This document shows positions 45,820-56,308 of a DNA stretch of 64,000 nucleotides, piece after piece. The notes beneath the pieces were generated by a model. It saw only the letters and a program-made list of their open reading frames with translations. It was not told the origin of the DNA and did not search any database. The DNA comes from Choanephora cucurbitarum (Eukaryota; Mucoromycota; Mucoromycetes; Mucorales; Choanephoraceae): the NCBI GenBank assembly GCA_025331435.1, contig JAIWNI010000011.1:310001-374000 (forward strand), written 5' to 3'. Position numbers and translations under genes: made by a program. Position 1 is the stretch's first letter, and the number at the start of each line of letters is the position of its first letter.

Positions 45820-47865
45820 CTAAAGCTCTTTAGCTTTACAGCTCCCCCAATGAATTAGACCTATATACTGGAGATGTAAAGGCACTGGTTTTTGATCTAG
45901 CCTCTTGGGCAGAACTAGAGGAAAGTACGTCAAGGCTATATCCAATTGGCTTTTGCTGCTAGGGTCTGGATGATAACAGACAGGGCGACCGTAAGCATCC
46001 ACCAGCACTTGCATACAATCAATGCTGTCAAACCAAAAGGACATACCCGCTGTTTTCGCTTTTCTATGATAATCATAGCGGGCCACTTCATCTTCTTTCT
46101 TGCGCAAATCAATGCTACATGCGATAGCGATTTTCACTTCAACTGTGGTCATTCCAAATGAGCTTCGGTAGAAGTCTTCAGAGGACATGCCATTTTCAAA
46201 TTCTTTTGACATTAATGAGAGCATAGCTCCTTTTATGCTGGCAAATTGCTCTATACTTCCATATATAAGATATGCTGCTGCTCCAAAACCGCAATAGCCA
46301 TCGCTCCTTGAGTGGTAGGTCGATACAACATCGTCTTGATTAATATTGGCAGAGAGAGAGAACTCCAACTGTTGCTTTCTGAATTCTTCTGTATAAGCAA
46401 CCCGTCTTTTTTGGGAATATACAGATCGTATACAAAATCACTTTTATCTTCAGAAGCTTTTCTTTTAAACATTTCTTCTTTCTTTCCATCTTCTTTGACT
46501 ACTTCCTTTTCTTTTTCCTTAATTCTTTCTGCAGCAAAAGCCTTCATACAAAAAGATGTCGAGCCGAGATCATCTTGCGCTTTAGAGCACCATGTCCAAT
46601 CTCGGCCCTTTGAGTAGTCGTGCAACCCATCGTTTTGATTTTGGAAGTGTAACTGCCAGTCCATTGATACAAGCACAACTTCTATTCGGTTTTGAAATAC
46701 TCTTTAAACTTTATTCTGTCTTTTTTTTAGAAATAAAACAAAAAAAAACATCTTCAAAGAGAATTTCGTTGATATTGTTCATATTTTCAGAATATTTTGT
46801 GAAGCTAGTAAAGTCAATCAAAGCAAAAACACACGATTTGAACTCTTCAACAACAGCGCCACCATCCTTGAACGTCTTCTTATAACAGCGATCACTCAAG
46901 TTGTTCAATATGCAACATATACATAAAAGCTTTTTGTTTTTAGGAAACAACTTATCAAGAGCATTTCACAAAGCATATACTTGTCAGTGACGAACACAGT
47001 TTGATGCAATTCACCACCCATTTGTTTCTTGAGCATTTCAAGAACCCATTGGTAAGTTGTTTTGCTGCTCGTTTGATGTCCAAGTAAAGGCCGCAGGAAA
47101 GCTTTTGAAGGATCTTTGACCGGTGTTTGCAACTCCATAGATACCGACCAATGGCATACCAAGATTGTTTGTCTTGCAGGTTGCATCGATGACCATTACT
47201 TGAAGAAACTACTTTGCTCTTTCTGTCATTGGCTTGCTCGCAAAGAAAATAGGATTTAAGAACATTGTCTGATCAAAATCATAAAATGTCATATAGCCAT
47301 TGCTTTGCATTTGCTGGATCAACAAATTTGCTTGTTCAGTAGATGCTCTCTGGGAAGCTTCTCTTGTCTGTTTGTTATAGACACTTTTCATGTTCTTAAC
47401 GTCATCTTTAGTCAATTTGTTATAGGGACTATCTTTACTGATCGTATTTTGGATCTTGCGAGCTGAAGAGCTTTGCTCGAGACCAAAGCTAATCCTTCTC
47501 ACGTCATCTAATTCAAGAATACTTTTGCGCTCCTTTGAAGTTGACAGCAGATTGAGATCATCAATAGAATGGTTATGACAAAGTTCATTCTCATTCTTAG
47601 GGTTAAGAAGATTAAACAAAATTTTGCGGTTGGGCTTGCGAAATCTAATAGTGTAGAAGCATTCTGTCTTATGACTCATTTTGACATGACAGTTGCTAGG
47701 ATCCTCGGTTCTTTTCGTTTCCCTTTGTTTGCCACTTTTGAAACACTGAAAAATTAGGCTTTTTGCGTCAGATCGAGTGGCAGAAACGACAAATTTGTTT
47801 CTGATTGGGTACTCTCTAATAAAAGTATTTAGAGATTGTCGATTGATGTTACCGGGGACGTTAGG
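45820..47865 (-). pseudogene. Decayed MULE transposase with OTU-like protease domain
   Basis: Minus-strand fragments in shifting frames are collinear with a Mutator-like transposase. From the 5' end: a FAR1/FLYWCH-like zinc segment (KFVVSATRSDAKSLIFQCFK..., with C and H ligands to CHNHS), a linker, then the DDE core starting VMVIDATCKTNNLGMPLVGIYGV (first Asp) and VFVTDKY..LCEM (second Asp), the EEFKSCVFALIDFTSFTKY stretch, and a C-terminal OTU-type cysteine-protease segment (HSRSDGYCGFGAAAYLIYGS, Asp and Cys present). Defects: an in-frame TAG near 47209, a frameshift within the DDE core (about 47080) and another before the OTU domain (about 46370). The terminal inverted repeats were not located. 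MULEs fused to deubiquitinase-like proteases are known; here the fusion is decayed. Confidence 0.72.
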
Positions 47866-48664
47866 AAATGCTTCTCAAGCTTTGTAAAGTTGGTCTGAAA
47901 CGAGTGCTATGTCAAAGAAAAAGAGGTTGTGATTACAAGAAAAATAGTGTTGTGGTATATAAGGATTTGAGCTCGTGGTATTCATTCCCTCTGATGTTAC
48001 AATACTATTCTAGCACTCAAAGCTTTATGATTGTTGCAAAAATGTATTTTTTACAGCTCGGCAGAAGCTTCACTCTTAGTGATGCCTATTGAATCATTCT
48101 GTATTGGTCAACATTTCCCAAGCCATTTTCAAAACAAAACGAAAAATTGACGAACTGTATAAGAAATTATCAGTAAGATCATACGACATCTATACACATA
48201 CGTATATATTTGAGAGATACGATGCATTTTTTAGGCGCAACATTACTATACTATTTGTTTGCGAAAGTATATAAGTGTAAAGCTTCGAGTCTTATTTTCT
48301 TCATTTGAATACAAATCAGGATGATGTTTGCTTTTTATTCAAATTCTAGACATGCTTTAAATGGTTTTTATGTAAAGATAAAGACAAGGGTTTTTATTGT
48401 GGTTGAGTTGTTGCATAATGGCTGGATAGCAAAACAGCTTTCCTTGCGAATAAACTAGGTGAATTCTTGTTGGTTTTGAAGCAAAACGATTGACCTGGCT
48501 ATGAATTTGAAGGCAATCAATTAGCAGTGACTAGGAAATCATGGTCGTGTTGGTGTCTGAGCACATGCTGTATGGTGTTCTATTGATAAATTCTGCTTAC
48601 AGAAGACGCGGATTGCTGGACAAAATATAGACACGATGAAAAGAGACAAAATTTTTAGAGCAAA
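47866..48664. other. Spacer, nothing recognised
   Basis: AT-rich. Frames up to 74 codons on the plus strand near 47868 and 48089 lack recognisable features. It may contain the MULE flank or terminal inverted repeat. Confidence 0.35.
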
Positions 48665-48863
48665 ACTGCCTACAAGGTCAGGTAACACCCTCAGGCAACG
48701 GCAGCTTTCACTACCACCACCTGAGGCTCCGTTGTCACATCATAGGATAGATGTCGAGGCCAGGCTAGCAGTCAGACAGGCCAACTCATATCTTACAAAG
48801 TCCTTCGATATGGAGAAGCCGTGGTCGCGTTTCGAGTTTACGCTCTACTAAGCCAAGCACTGT
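48665..48863 (+). repeat. 199-bp direct duplication, copy 1
   Basis: Nearly identical to 48894-49092 (two substitutions seen), separated by a 30-bp spacer. It is richer in G+C than its surroundings and contains an open frame of about 60 codons (PTRSGNTLRQRQLSLPPPEA..., ending EFTLY) conserved in both copies. An internal hairpin pairs CAACGG with CCGTTG. Neither protein nor transposon family is recognised. Confidence 0.85.
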
Positions 48864-48893
48864 CTCTAAAAACTCATCTCATACCGCATTGCC

Positions 48894-49092
48894 ACTGCCT
48901 ACAAGGCCAGGTAACACCCTCAGGCAACGGCAGCTTTCACTACCACCACCTGAGGCTCCGTTGTCACATCATAGGATAGATGTCGAGGCCAGGCTAGCAG
49001 TCAGACAGGCCAACTCATATCTTACAAAGTCCTTCGATATGGAGAAGCCGTGGTCGCGTTTCGAGTTTACACTCTACTAAGCCAAGCACTGT
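48894..49092 (+). repeat. 199-bp direct duplication, copy 2
   Basis: Second copy of 48665-48863. The spacer before it ends GCATTGCC (48886-48893) and the inverse GGCAATGC follows at about 49099-49106, so copy 2 is bracketed by an 8-bp inverted repeat. Both differences from copy 1 are single C/T or G/A transitions. Confidence 0.85.
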
Positions 49093-49456
49093 TTTACGCG
49101 GCAATGCAGCATCACGTGTCTATGGTGTTAATAGAAGAGCTAAGAGCATTCAATAAGTTAGTATGTGTCTTTGAAGATGCGTAGCATGGTAGTACATAAC
49201 TTCAAGTATATTACAGCTGGTATAGAGAAAAAAGAAAAAGAAAAGAGTCGATGCGCGGGTTGGCTATATTCACCTCACTTTTTATTTTCGCCCAATCATT
49301 TATCTTTATTTTATAAATTTTGGTACACCCCAAATTTTCCTCCCCTCACTTTTTCTACACACCTTACTTGTTTTCCTGATTGGTCTCAATGAAACCTTTG
49401 ATCTTCACTAGAAACTTCCTTCCAGTTGAATTATAGAACTTTCTGGATCTGACATG

Positions 49457-49675
49457 AATAGAGATATATGTCGAAAGTTCCACCCCGAAATTCAACCACG
49501 ATTGATAGCTATTCTACAAGAAATAGACTTGAATGAATCAAGATGTCATGGCTAGAAAGCTCTTTTTCTTCCCAAGCATACTATGACATCCTGATTCATT
49601 CAAGTCTATTTCTTGTAGAATAGCTATCAATCGCGGTTGAATTTCGGGGTGGAACTTTCGACATATATCTCTATT
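49457..49675. repeat. Long foldback: 93-bp inverted repeat with 33-nt loop
   Basis: Arms 49457-49549 and 49583-49675 are inverse complements with two mismatches; the loop is 49550-49582. Both mismatches would be A/C on the plus-strand transcript but G/U wobble pairs on a minus-strand transcript, so an antisense RNA would fold into an unbroken 93-bp stem. There is no coding content. It could be a foldback MITE or a hairpin precursor of small RNAs (Mucorales have active RNAi). No target duplication was seen. Confidence 0.85.
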
Positions 49676-50268
49676 ACTCAGAAAACATATAAATACCTTC
49701 GAATAAACTTAACCTTTATTCTGCCCAAAAACTCTTAGACATAACCAGCGTTCGATAAGCTATCCTTTGTACCTCCTAAGTAGCGAATCGGTTGGTTATT
49801 CAACCACCGACCTCATACTTATTTCAATGTCATTGGGTTTTGTTATTTTAAACTGTTTTTAGGAAGGTTTTGTGTTCAACTTAGTCATATGAATAGAACA
49901 AGTAGTAGAATAGAAGATGAAGACTAGCAAACGGATGTCCAAGCAAGGCCTTCGAGTATAAGTGGGGAAGCAGGCGATGTGGGATGTCTTTCTTAATAAA
50001 GGACTTCAGGTTAGCAGTATGAATAGAAGCAAGAAGCATGTTGTAAATAGTGTCAGGCGAGAAAGGACGATTGCCAAAAATAAGGTTTCAATAAGTGCGC
50101 CATATGCTTTGTTAGGTAAGGCCAGTAGTCAGAGAAGTAAAATGAGAGGGCGTATACAACATCATGCTCGCCATGAGAATAACATTTTGTTTCAAGGGCC
50201 GATCCAATTTAATTTGAGCCAGTGCAAAAGTCTTGTCGATCTCACCTTTTCTTTCTATCGCTGCAACT

Positions 50269-52321
50269 ATGAATATTGATACGTACAAGGCGCCTTCCAA
50301 CTTACCCAAAGAAAAAATCTTCTTCTCAAACTACGCTGCAAAAGAATGGACTTTTGAAAATTACTTAAAGGCCACCAATCTTTCGACAAATAATTTGAAG
50401 CAACTGAAAAATGTATACGCAAGATTTAGAAATGATTTGATTTGGCTTTTGAAGAAAATCTTGTTGCCATACGAAGTAAAAAACTATGTTACTTCTGTTG
50501 TTCTCCCAAGAGAAAAAGTAAGTAACAACATCATGGATTGTATACATCTTCCTAATTTATTTAATCAAAGTATAAAGAGAAGGAGTTGAAAAAGATGTTG
50601 AAGGATATCTCTGCAAAAAAAGCTGAATGTGCTATAAACATCAACAGTCAAAACGCACATGTCATCAATAATATTGTATGTTCTTTTGAGTTACACCCTG
50701 GCAGGTTAATTTCGTTTTATTGACATTTTCCTTAGGGTGTGCAAAATAATGTTTGCAGCAAGAAGAGAAAGCACAGCCAAGTTGATGATGAGGCGTCCCA
50801 TACCAATTACATCAAGAGTATCAACAATGATACAGCTAGCAACAACTCACGTACCAGCAGTAGCACAAATGGTACTGGCAGCACGAAGGTAACTATATAT
50901 GACCTTTTCATAATCTATAAAAGACATACACCTGAAGCTTGTATATGTATATTTGCTAGACGGACATCTGGGTAGAATGGTGTAGATTTTTAGATGCGTC
51001 CAAAACAAATCATTGCCACAGATACAGGTACATAGACTGGTTGTAATACTAAAGAAAAAAGATTAACCAATTACAATTAGTTTACCAAAGCATCGTATTA
51101 TTAGAGGCGGTGCTGGCATCTCTTCAAAGCCCTTTCTAGATGAAAGGTTATATAAAAAGCATATGAAGAAGCATGAAAGGCAGAAGTTTGTTCTTCCTCA
51201 AGCTTGCCAGGCATATGTGAATGCTGTTATTGAGGCTGTAAGTTTCATTTAACTATGATCAGTCATAAGAACTCACCAAAAAGATATTCAGGGCACTGTT
51301 GCTGAGCTTAGAGCAGCAATAAGGAGCTTATCGCTCACACAAGAAACTGGTGATTTGTGTTTTCTGCAGGAGATTTTCTTTGCTTGGTAAGTGAACAGAA
51401 CAAACACTCTCGAGTCAACTATTATAACTGCTTTCTATTTAGTTTGAAAATCTATAAGTCTCAACAACATGTGACAAGCTCTGAGTCTACCTTCAATCAC
51501 TTGCTCATTAACAAGTTTCTGGAAGCCGTTGCCATGTCCATTGAAGACGAGAGGGACGACGACAAATGCGTTGACTTTGTGGTAGCAGAAGCATGCCTTT
51601 CTTCACTAAAAAAACAATCTAGCAACCAAGACAGCCGTTATCAATACAAAGCTGATGGCATCATCCGATTGTTTAGGATGAAAGATTTGGAGCTGCTCTT
51701 GTTGGAAACATCAGGCCACTATGGAAACTGCAACCAGACAAAAATATCCTTTGACCATCACAAAGGTGTGTATGGGGCATGTGCTATGTTGAAACAAATA
51801 GCCATTGAGTTCGATTGCGGTCACCTGAGCCATTTTTTGAAGATCAAAGTTTTCTTCCTGCACGCTGAAGGTAGTTTATTCTTCTTAATTTTAAACCTTG
51901 AGAGTAATCCAACTAAATAATTATCATACAGGTACATCCCTTCATCTTTGGAGCCTTTGCTACAAGAAAGAGAAGGTACTTGAACTCTGGCGAGAGTCCG
52001 TTCTGGATCTTAGAACTTCCTTTGACAGCCATCAAGAATTCATGATAGATGCAGTAAGCTTCTACTGGCCATTGAAGGTATGTTGCTTTCGGATGCAAAT
52101 TCAAGCTACAAAATGTTAACACACTTTAATAGATATCCTTAATGCAATCAATTGATAACATTGTTGCTTTGGAACGTTCTCATATCGAGCGAAAGGCCAA
52201 ATCTCTGCTCTCCGGCTCTTTGCCTAAAAGTCTTTGCGAAGAAGTTGATTTTTCGACTTTTTCTTTACATGAAAGAGACCATGCAAGAGGGCTTGAAAAG
52301 GAAGGTCCTTTTGAAACCTAA
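50269..52321 (+). CDS. Lineage-specific hypothetical protein, nine exons
   Basis: Nine exons (50269-50517, 50571-50675, 50736-50888, 50960-51027, 51081-51237, 51292-51386, 51443-51870, 51932-52077, 52133-52321) close with consistent phases to 529 residues, strong evidence for a real gene. Features: N-terminal helical region (NYLKATNLSTNNLKQLKNVY); Lys-rich linker with SKKRKHSQ, a possible nuclear signal; Ser/Thr/Asn/Gly-rich low complexity (about 125-165); a second helical part with KHMKKHERQKFVLPQACQAYV; and a C-terminal alpha/beta-like part (KADGIIRLFRMKDLELLLLETS, HHKGVYGACAMLKQI, GTSLHLWSLCY). The layout resembles a large family of Mucoromycota orphans; no function is known. It lies alone in a repeat island, and the stop is followed after 16 bp by a minisatellite. 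Confidence 0.7.
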
Positions 52322-52337
52322 TTGGCTTCAACCCTTT

Positions 52338-52544
52338 CTGTCTGTTCCTGTCTGTTCCTGTCTGTTCCTGTCTGTTCCTGTCTGTTCCTGTCTGTTCCTG
52401 TCTGCTTCTGTCTGTTTCTGTCTGTTCCTGTCTGCTTCTGTCTGTTTCTGTCTGTTCCTGTCTGTTTCTGTCTGTTTCTGTCTGTTTCTGTTTGTTTCTG
52501 TCTGTTTCTGTCTGTTTCTGTTTGTTTCTGTCTGTTCCTGTCTG
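52338..52544. repeat. 10-bp minisatellite (CTGTCTGTTC family)
   Basis: About 20 tandem copies of a 10-bp unit. The 5' half is mostly the ...GTTCC type and the 3' half mostly the ...GTTTC type, with a few TTTG variants, suggesting unit turnover from one side. Because 10 is not a multiple of 3, the array reads open in several frames on both strands (Cys/Leu/Phe/Val/Ser-rich forward, Thr/Asp/Arg/Gln-rich reverse). These frames are not genes. Confidence 0.95.
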
Positions 52545-54300
52545 TATATAAATATAAATATGTCTTTCTCTTGTTTACTATTGAAGAAGTAGTTATTGCT
52601 GGTAGCGACAAGGCTGTTTGCTTATCAAGCTTGATAATCATGTAGTTTTATTAATCTGTTTTTCTTGTTTGCTGTGCTTTATACGTAGGCGTACGTGTCT
52701 GTTTTTTATGAGCTAATAATTTCAAGAAAGTAAATGAAGAGCTTATGTGTGTTAGGGAACAGTCCTTCTAGCACAAACTAGAGTGCTTGGCGAAACTACA
52801 AAAATAGTTTTGAAGGATTTAGTTATAGACTTTAAGTCTTAGTAACACGGTCTTGTTGGTGTTCTTTCTCGACAATCAAAACAGTGCTTAACATATCAGA
52901 GCGTATTTATATACATCTGAAGTTTCAGGAGCATCGCTTATGAGACACAAACAACAGCCTGTTCATTTCGACTTGGCTTTGAATTTTTTTTTTTTTTTTT
53001 GCTCAAGCTTCCTTTCTTTTTCCTTTCGCTAATTCGTAGAAGAACGAGCTGTTTAGTGGCTATATCAGGCACTTGGACGTTGATACTCATAGATCAAAGT
53101 GCCAAAACTGTACCCAAAATTGCGGGATAGGTAGCCCTAGCGTCTTCAACTCTTAAAATGGACGTTTTATTCTTAATATCCCACATCTTATTACAATTTA
53201 TATTTGTGTAAGAACCAGTCCTATCAATAGGTACGCAACTCTTAAGAAAATTTGTACTCATTGCAATAAATTGCCCATAACTTTTGATATTTCGTAATTA
53301 GAATACGTTCTTAGAGTTACAACATCAAATTCAACTTGATTTGTAATGCTTACTTTATACTCTCAGTTTTTCAAAATTAACAAAGCCTTCTTTTCAGCCT
53401 TGTTTGACTTTCTAGTTGTAAACTAATAGATCACCCTTTAAATCATACTTCGATCACACGTTCAAAGCTGCAAAAAGCAACCCCTTCAAAAATGAATTTC
53501 ATGGCTTTTATGAACTGTTGACACTCATCTTCACAATTAATTAAATTTAATGGTTTGCTGTTCTTTTTTTTGAGAAAGTACGACAAGAGGTGTAAACAGA
53601 AAATGTACACAAAAATCGACTGCTTAGCATGTAGTCGCAATCCTTGAGATTCGATTGATTACATGCAGACTTTTTTCTCTTTTTCTTGCCAAGCTCTGGA
53701 AAATAGTAATGTAAAAGAAAAACAAGTATTTCTTGTTCCTGTTTGTTCCTATGTTGGACTTGAAACCGCTTAAGATAACAGGCTTATTGTTGCGCCAGTT
53801 GAAACAAACAAAAATACCGCCAATCAACGTCGAGGTATTTAAATTTTATAAGGAAATCGTCGAAGGAAAATCCGATTATCTATCGTTTTATGGCATGACT
53901 TTGACCTCAAAAAGCAGACGAGAAAAATGAGTTGACTTTATTTCATGTAGGTGCATGTATAAAAGACATTTGTTTGCTTTTCTTCTCTTTTCTTTTGCTT
54001 TTTCTTTTACTTTCCTTTACTCTTTGCTTTCATTATTTCATTCGAATTTAGGCGCGGTCTTCCGCATGTTCAAAATTATGAATCATCCGGGCAACTACGG
54101 AAAACCCAAAAAAATTAAGTCCTGAGAGTAAATGCCGCAAATGTAGAATGAGGCTGACACTCACATACCAAATCAATGTTGATATCATACAGACCACGTT
54201 TTTTATTTTTGTTTTTAATTTTTTTTCGCTTTTATATAATAAAAAAAAGAAGCTCAACAACTGAAAAAAAAACAAAACTTTCTTTCTTATACATCCAAAA
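52545..54300. other. Spacer, nothing firm
   Basis: AT-rich. A 65-codon frame at 53733-53930 (…VEVFKFYKEIVEGKSDYLSFYGM...) reads like a fragment of an orphan protein but lacks flanking exons. The region just before 54301 has a TATA-like tract (near 54231-54245) that probably serves the next gene. Confidence 0.35.
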
Positions 54301-54693
54301 ATGACAATCATTGGTAGTTTACCATTCTTCAGCCTCTTCTCAACCCAATCAAAACCTGATCGGATTCGCAAGAGTATTGTTCCTTTCTCTGCTGCAATCA
54401 AGCGTCAGCAATTCTCCTCATCATCTAACCGTGCTCTTCCCAAGTCATCGACTTATTATCAATACAAACAAGATGTATCAGCTAACAGCAGTACACAAGC
54501 ACGGGCCAATGAAAGAGAGGTTGTAACCGAAAGCTCAATCATGAATAACTTTCCAAGACCTAATTTGATGCCAACCCTTCACCTAACATTGTTTGGCTAT
54601 CAATCGCCTACCGAAGATAACCAAAATAGACCTGCAGCTTCATCGTGCAGTAATTGCTCTGGGCCTCACTCAACCGACTTTTGTCCTTGTTGA
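54301..54693 (+). CDS. Small hypothetical protein with C-terminal zinc-knuckle-like motif
   Basis: An intronless 130-residue ORF with ATG, preceded by an AT-rich TATA-like tract about 60 bp upstream (TTTTATATAATAAAA). The N-terminus (MTIIGSLPFFSLFSTQSKPDR) may be a short targeting or amphipathic segment; the middle is Ser/Asn/Thr-rich; the C-terminus CSNCSGPHSTDFCPC follows the CX2CX3HX4C zinc-knuckle spacing, usual for retroviral-type or RNA-binding knuckles. It stands alone between orphan and repeat sequences, so it could be a transposon-derived peptide or an orphan gene. No homologue family is recognised. Confidence 0.5.
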   Translation: MTIIGSLPFFSLFSTQSKPDRIRKSIVPFSAAIKRQQFSSSSNRALPKSSTYYQYKQDVSANSSTQARANEREVVTESSIMNNFPRPNLMPTLHLTLFGYQSPTEDNQNRPAASSCSNCSGPHSTDFCPC

Positions 54694-55578
54694 AAAAGGC
54701 TTCAAACTGTATATACATACATATGCCCGAGATATATCACACATATCTATTTACATACACTATTTTATTTATTCGTTACTTATCAACATTTGCTATTTTT
54801 TCTGGTTTAAAGAATACATATCTCTCTTTTTGTAAAAACAATACCTTATTAAACATAAACACTTACGATCGCTTTTTCTACTTGTTGACGCAATTGAATT
54901 CATTTACCTTGATACCTGAATTAAAAGGGAAAGTTATATCATCATTTGAATCATCTGACTCTCTTGACCCTTGTATGATTTCCATTTTTAAAGGACATTT
55001 GATTCACAAAAAAAAAGGAGATATGTTTTTCCGCGCTCCCAGAAATTGGATGAAACTATCGTACTATAAATTAAGGAGGTTGCTATAGCTTAATTCTGTA
55101 TACCCGGTATCGACTAATGAAAACAAAAAGCAGTTCTCCTTTATGTTTTAATCTTTTTCTCTTTTAGTTCGACGACCATTGACCACTTGTAGAAGTTGAA
55201 ATTTGTTTAGTGAGATAGCAAATCCAGAAATCCTTACAAAGGATAAGAGACAATCCCGATAGTATGCAGTTGCCTTCATTCAGTATTAAACCCAAATCTG
55301 AGCGAGTGCCTTCCGTACTTTTGATGAACGTTTCCTTTTTGTTTAAATTAGTTGCTTCAGACGTTTGTTGTTTTCCTTATTGCAATACAATGAGACCACT
55401 TCTGAAGCAAATCTGCTAAATGCCAATGTAAATTGTCAAGCAACATTTTTCTTTCTCTCTGCAACTAAACAAAGCAAACATTATGTCATGGATCTGTAGT
55501 CAAGCAACCACAATGACAACAAATGACTGAAATAATTACAAGATAGCCCGATACACTCGATTTTCAGTCGTTTTCTTG

Positions 55579-56060
55579 TCACAGTGTAAATTCAGAATTT
55601 GAGTTCATAAAAGTGATAGCATTCTTAAGTTTGAAGAGGATAAGAGCATCTCTATCACTCATTGACATCAAACCATGCTTTTTGGCGTAAGAAATAAATC
55701 TAACGCCCCTTTCGAAACCACTTAAATGCATTGCTACTTTTCAAAGCTGAACCTGTAAAGTATTTAAAGCAGAAGCATTCTCACAATATCATAGCTGGAA
55801 GCCATGAAGTTTCTTCCGTTCTTTTTAAAACTGATCTTCCAGTCTGTCTTACTGAATAAAGGCTGTTTATTAAATAGAACTGTCCTTAATTGGAAAAGAA
55901 AAAGAACGTATGAATCGCTTGCAGCAGATTTTGTTTTTTTTAGAGCTGCTGTCTTCACAAGAAGTGTACCTACGCTACTTCCAGCGTGAATGATCAATAA
56001 GGCAACAAGCATTTTAGCTAATTGCATGTTTTGCTTTATATTGCTCATGACTAGATACAA
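55579..56060 (-). pseudogene. Remnant of an orphan gene
   Basis: Two minus-strand pieces read as protein: 56060-55764 (MSNIKQNMQLAKMLVALLII..., 98 codons) and a C-terminal piece ending at 55579 (MHLSGFERGVRFISYAKKHG..., to EFTL and stop). They lie in the order of a Mucoromycota-type orphan protein, but no splice pair joins them cleanly. I treat it as a broken gene; a poorly modelled spliced gene is the alternative. Confidence 0.35.
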
Positions 56061-56149
56061 ACATACTCTATTCGCTTTTGATCCAACTCTAACAGTGAAT
56101 ACTTTTCTAAGTAATAACTGCGTTCACTTGTTTTAGCTGATACCATATA

Positions 56150-56306
56150 CTGTAGTCGCTCGATTTAAGAATGTTTGATTTAAGAGTAGCAGTTTTTTAA
56201 CTCGAAAATCGCTTCAAGCACTAAAATACCATTCGATTTAGGAGTATGCTCAATACAAGAGCGCATTTCTCAAGAACAAGTACACTCTTAAATAAAGCGA
56301 CTATTG
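56150..56306. mobile_element. pogo/Tigger-like MITE, copy B
   Basis: A 157-bp element flanked by TA (56148-56149, 56307-56308), termini CTGTAGTCGCTCGATTTAAG and, reversed, CAATAGTCGCTTTATTTAAG. It shares with copy A (17014-17175, opposite orientation) both terminal repeats and an internal block of about 36 bp centred on ATCGCTTCAAGC; the order of smaller motifs differs, so the copies are old or recombined. Confidence 0.7.
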
Positions 56307-56308
56307 TA

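Noticed and set aside
45820..46368. OTU-like frame as an intact stand-alone gene
   Set aside because: It is collinear with upstream MULE transposase fragments and lacks its own start and N-terminal part; a frameshift separates it.
52318..52645. 107-residue Cys/Leu- and Thr/Arg-rich proteins on both strands
   Set aside because: They are translations of the 10-bp minisatellite, which is open in several frames because of its unit length.
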